In this document: positions 61,057-64,000 of the stretch, in pieces | How positions within the stretch are numbered: the stretch's first letter is position 1 | Layout: every line of letters starts with the position of its first letter | DNA from: Saccharomycopsis fibuligera x Saccharomycopsis cf. fibuligera | Lineage: Eukaryota; Ascomycota; Saccharomycetes; Ascoideales; Saccharomycopsidaceae | Length of the DNA stretch: 64,000 nucleotides | NCBI GenBank assembly: GCA_001936135.1 | Contig: CP012821.1 | Location: 248,001 to 312,000, forward strand | Reading direction: 5' to 3' | The notes under the pieces: model-generated | Seen by the model: only the letters and a program-made list of their open reading frames with translations | Database searches by the model: none | What the model was told of the DNA's origin: nothing | Made by a program: the position numbers and the translations under genes

Positions 61057-62115
61057 ATGGTCAAGTTCATTGATTCCCACGTTCATTTATTCGCCCAACA
61101 ACATGCCGTTAACTTACACGGCACAACTCATCCGCTCAACTCTGACCGCACACTTGATGTTCTTATCAATGATGCCGCTGGAAATAACAACAACACTGCC
61201 ATTGCTTCATCATCAAGCAGTTTTGCTTCCAAGTATCAGCTTGGTGGTGTAGTTGCCATTGAAGCAGACGGCCTCACTGGGGCTAAAAATGGCAGCGCAG
61301 ATGAAGCTTCTGGTATTGCTGTTCAGGAGTATCGTAAATGGCTTCGAATTGTTCATAATAAACAAGAGCCAGGCGAAGGCACGACCACTGAAGGTAAAAA
61401 ACTAATCAAAGCGCTCGTTCCTTGGGTCCCACTTCATTTGGGACCTAAAGCAGTACATGATCAGCTTGAGTTGTACAAGAGTGAAAAAGTGGCATATAGC
61501 AGCCTGGACTACAGTTTAGTCACTGCAGTGAGATACTTGTTTCAAGATAAGCCGAAGGGCACGCAACTTAACCCTGAAATCGCCAAATCTTTGAACTATT
61601 TAGCACAACAGGGGTTAGCTTTTGATGTGGGCATTGATTTGAATAACGGTGGAGTGTGGCAATACGAAGAATTTTTGCAGTTGATCAAGCAGACTACCGG
61701 AGTTACTTATATCATCAACCATTTAGGAAAACCATCCTTCAAACAGGAAGATGTGCCAAAATGGTCTGAATTGATTGATAAAATTTCCAAGGATAAGAGT
61801 AATACTCATTATATGAAGCTAAGTGGAGCTTTTGACCAGCTTACTCCAGAACTGTCAGAAAACTCAACTGAAGAAATTGTCGAGTTGATTTATCCTTGGG
61901 CTAGAGCTGCTTTTGACAGTTTTGGCACAAACAAGGTGTTATATGGTTCCGATTGGCCAGTACACACAGTGAAGCTGGCTAATAATACATACACAAGATG
62001 GCTTGCGGTGTTCGACGCCCTTTTTAACAAGTTGGGATTAAGTGAGGCAGATAGAGAAAAGGTGCTATACAAGAATACTTTACAAGCTTACAAAATCAAT
62101 TCTGAGCTTGAGTAA
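61057..62115 (+). CDS. LRA2: L-rhamnono-gamma-lactonase (amidohydrolase family)
   Basis: 352 aa metallo-dependent hydrolase of the amidohydrolase-2 type. Metal-binding motifs are visible: His8 and His10 in FIDSHVHLF, a mid-chain His in IINHLGKPSF, and Asp299 in LYGSDWPVH. Other blocks are GGVVAIEAD, TAVRYLFQDKP and LAFDVGIDL. Fungal LRA2 lactonases belong to this superfamily and open L-rhamnono-1,4-lactone to L-rhamnonate. The specific role is inferred from its head-to-head pairing with the LRA1 dehydrogenase and from LRA3 nearby. A Gly/Asn/Ser-rich insert (about residues 45-60) is unusual. Confidence 0.75.
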   Translation: MVKFIDSHVHLFAQQHAVNLHGTTHPLNSDRTLDVLINDAAGNNNNTAIASSSSSFASKYQLGGVVAIEADGLTGAKNGSADEASGIAVQEYRKWLRIVHNKQEPGEGTTTEGKKLIKALVPWVPLHLGPKAVHDQLELYKSEKVAYSSLDYSLVTAVRYLFQDKPKGTQLNPEIAKSLNYLAQQGLAFDVGIDLNNGGVWQYEEFLQLIKQTTGVTYIINHLGKPSFKQEDVPKWSELIDKISKDKSNTHYMKLSGAFDQLTPELSENSTEEIVELIYPWARAAFDSFGTNKVLYGSDWPVHTVKLANNTYTRWLAVFDALFNKLGLSEADREKVLYKNTLQAYKINSELE

Positions 62116-62635
62116 ATAAGAGCAAGTTATGGTCCCATTTAGGCGTATTATCTAACGTTAGTATTTCGTATTTAATTCCATTTTATTTCTGTTACCGAAG
62201 TTGATTTTACCTTGCTAATTTTTGATATATAGTTTTCATTACAATGCATTTCGCAAAAAAGCTTGTTTTTGTAAGACATTCTCTCGTAGTTGTACGAGGT
62301 TATTTTTTGCGGTTAGGTTAGTAGCCCTTATGAAGTCAACTGACATCTTTGAGTTCGGTCCCGGCCCAGTGACAGTGCCTCAATGTTACTCACTGATTCA
62401 AGATTCACACTTTCAGATTTTTGGGGGTAGTTCATCCAGGTTATACTTTTAGTCATATCAATGTACGAATATTCCGGATCTCTATTTGTTGAAATATTCA
62501 GTTCTTTTCTGTATTTAAAGTGAATCGATTATTAACCTGCGCTGCTTATCTTTTATGGATCCTCAAGACCAGCATTTTATCCATGCATAACCGCCAGTAT
62601 CCGTTATTTATAATTGATCTCTAATCTCAAACCTC

Positions 62636-62674
<39 letters not shown>

Positions 62675-62822
62675 CTTTTGATTCTGTCTTTAGTCTTTCC
62701 TTCTCTCGGCGCTTATCAATTATTATCCGTATCATTACGATTGACTCTTTGAATAATATCCATATAGTATCTAAAACGAAGAATAATCAGTAAGTAGAAG
62801 CTCACCCCTCTTTCAACTCAAA
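62116..62822. other. Intergenic region LRA2 downstream / THI6 upstream
   Basis: 707 bases with an A36 run (62637-62672) about 150 bases before the THI6 ATG. Two TACTAAC-like sequences on the minus strand (near 62159 and 62322) exist, but no exon pair could be built around them. I saw no TPP-riboswitch-like elements. Confidence 0.5.
62637..62672. repeat. Poly(dA) tract, 36 nt
   Basis: Uninterrupted A run in the THI6 promoter. Confidence 0.95.
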
Positions 62823-64000
62823 ATGTCACCTCCCACTTTTGATAAATCCAAAGTGGACTATTCTCTCTACTTGGTTACAGACAACCGAATGGTGCCCCAA
62901 GGCATCACGTTCCTCGACCAGATAGCCACCGCCATTGAGAATGGTGTCACCATTGTCCAACTTCGTGAGAAGGACACTGAGACTCGCGATTTCATTGATC
63001 GCGCTCATCAAGTCCACAAACTCACTAAGAAACATAACATTCCCCTCATCATCAACGACCGTCTTGACGTCGCAGTGGCAGTTGATGCTGAAGGTGTTCA
63101 TGTTGGACAAGATGATATGCCAGTGGCCGAAGTACGCCGTATCTTGGGGCCAAAAAAGATTGTTGGGTTGTCTATTTCCAATGTTGACGAGGCCAAGCAA
63201 TTGCTTGAGATCAATAACATTGACGGCGCTAATGGCAAGATCGTTGACTATGTGGGCATTGGTGCAGTCTACAGTACTGCTACAAAAACCCTTAAAAAAC
63301 TACCTATGGGACCAGCAGGGGTAAGAGAAATTCTTGAGGTGTTCAGAGAAAATGAAGTGAAAACTGGTCAAGTTGTTAAATCAGTGCTTATTGGTGGCTT
63401 GAATGCTCTGAATATTCTGCGTTCTTTGTTCACTAGCGCCATCAAGGGTAAAGCTGCGGATGGTGTCGCAGTGGTGCTGTGTATCATGGCAGCAAAAGAT
63501 TGTGTTTTAGCTACTCAACAAACCCTTGCTGCGGTGAAAAACACAGGAGCATGGGTTTCAAATGTCAAACTATCTAATAAAGATATCAAGGAAAATATTT
63601 TCAATGACACTAATGTCGCTAATGCTATCCAAACTGCCGTTCAGACCGCTCCACTAGTCCACCACATCACCAACTCAGTGGCGCAAAATTTTCTGGCTAA
63701 TGTCACTATTTCTGTTGGCGGTTCACCAATAATGTCCACTTGCAAAGAAGAATACTCTACTCTCGGTCATTTACCAAATACTGCATTGGTGCTCAACACA
63801 GGCACTTTAACTCCTGAGGCCAATGCAATTTACGAAGAAGCCATTAAGCAATACAACACCAGTGGCAACCCAATAATTTATGATCCTGTTGGTTGTGGTG
63901 CTTCACCTCAACGTCGCTTATCAGTCAAGGCGATCTTGAACAGCAGCTATTGCTCAGTGATCAAGGGAAATGCTGGAGAGATCTTGACTGCTGCCGAAAT
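62823..64000 (+). CDS. THI6: Thiamine-phosphate synthase / hydroxyethylthiazole kinase, 5' part (runs off right edge)
   Basis: 392 codons are open to the window edge; yeast Thi6 has 540 residues. The N-terminal ThiE half joins the pyrimidine and thiazole units of thiamine (VDYSLYLVTDN, VQLREKD, PLIINDRLDVA, GVHVGQDDMPV, VDYVGIGAVYSTATK, PMGPAG, GGLNA). The second half is a ThiM-type kinase (PLVHHITNSVAQNF, SPIMS, LNTGTLTPE, YDPVGCGAS, VIKGNAGEIL). Four CTG codons are telling. Codon 219 (VV-x-CIMAA) is Ser in yeast and in most ThiE. Codon 291 (QNF-x-ANVT) is Gly, Ala or Ser in relatives. Codons 196 and 199 (NA-x-NI-x-R) align with Asp and Gln in yeast. Serine fits; leucine does not. Confidence 0.95.
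   Translation, partial: MSPPTFDKSKVDYSLYLVTDNRMVPQGITFLDQIATAIENGVTIVQLREKDTETRDFIDRAHQVHKLTKKHNIPLIINDRLDVAVAVDAEGVHVGQDDMPVAEVRRILGPKKIVGLSISNVDEAKQLLEINNIDGANGKIVDYVGIGAVYSTATKTLKKLPMGPAGVREILEVFRENEVKTGQVVKSVLIGGLNALNILRSLFTSAIKGKAADGVAVVLCIMAAKDCVLATQQTLAAVKNTGAWVSNVKLSNKDIKENIFNDTNVANAIQTAVQTAPLVHHITNSVAQNFLANVTISVGGSPIMSTCKEEYSTLGHLPNTALVLNTGTLTPEANAIYEEAIKQYNTSGNPIIYDPVGCGASPQRRLSVKAILNSSYCSVIKGNAGEILTAAE

Noticed and set aside
62150-62470. Possible minus-strand intron (GTGAGT near 62390 and two TACTAAC-like sites)
   Set aside because: The would-be first exon encodes an unrecognised 20-residue peptide and no plausible second exon could be found.
1-64000. tRNA genes, LTRs, transposases, CRISPR-like arrays
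   Set aside because: Eye scan for box B (GGTTCGA), paired LTR ends, reverse transcriptase or transposase motifs and regularly spaced repeats found none; a covariance-model and profile search would be needed to be certain.

Overview
This window is nuclear DNA of a budding yeast (Saccharomycotina): compact, mostly intron-free genes, a few short introns near the 5' end with a GTATGT-type donor and a perfect TACTAAC branch point, and many poly(dA:dT) tracts between genes. Conserved proteins show that CTG probably does not mean leucine here. In THI6, LRA1 and UPS1 the CTG codons fall where relatives carry Ser or another small or polar residue. SEC23 and HSK3 have no in-frame CTG that I could find, and SAC1 has one. 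I therefore place the organism in a CUG-Ser yeast clade (Debaryomyces/Scheffersomyces/Candida type). Standard-code translations of these genes will be wrong at CTG codons. The species cannot be named from the sequence alone.

Layout, left to right. (1) 1-10 kb: N-terminal part of the SNARE SYN8 running off the left edge; two secreted CAP-superfamily (PRY-like) proteins transcribed away from each other across a 4-kb gap; the cysteine peptidase LAP3/bleomycin hydrolase. (2) 10.8-20 kb: one huge gene for Mediator subunit MED12/SRB8 (3047 codons), swollen by Asn/Gln/Ser tracts. (3) 21-30 kb: UPS1, spliced prefoldin subunit GIM3, a spliced small secreted I9-type peptidase inhibitor (PBI2-like), TOP3 and the arrestin LDB19/ART1. 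(4) 30-40 kb: VPS11/PEP5 and a Ser/Asn-rich HapX/Hap43-like regulator. (5) 40-43.5 kb: a GC-rich island with the DASH subunit HSK3 and tandem paralogues of an AIM2-type dienelactone-hydrolase-family enzyme. (6) 43.7-59 kb: a Dbl-homology protein, LRA3 (L-rhamnonate dehydratase), SAC1, spliced SEC23 and ZRG17. (7) 59.6-64 kb: divergent LRA1/LRA2 and the 5' part of THI6, running off the right edge.

Genes acting together: LRA1, LRA2 and LRA3 encode the first three steps of the non-phosphorylated L-rhamnose pathway. They are split between an LRA1-LRA2 divergent pair and an LRA3 gene about 10 kb away, with unrelated housekeeping genes between; no aldolase LRA4 is in the window. Several genes serve membrane traffic and lipid homeostasis (SYN8, VPS11, SAC1, SEC23, LDB19, UPS1), but nothing suggests they form a cluster.

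I found no transposon, LTR element, tRNA, rRNA or CRISPR array by eye. Intergenic space holds long homopolymer runs, short tandem repeats and a few weak gene-relic candidates, listed with low confidence.
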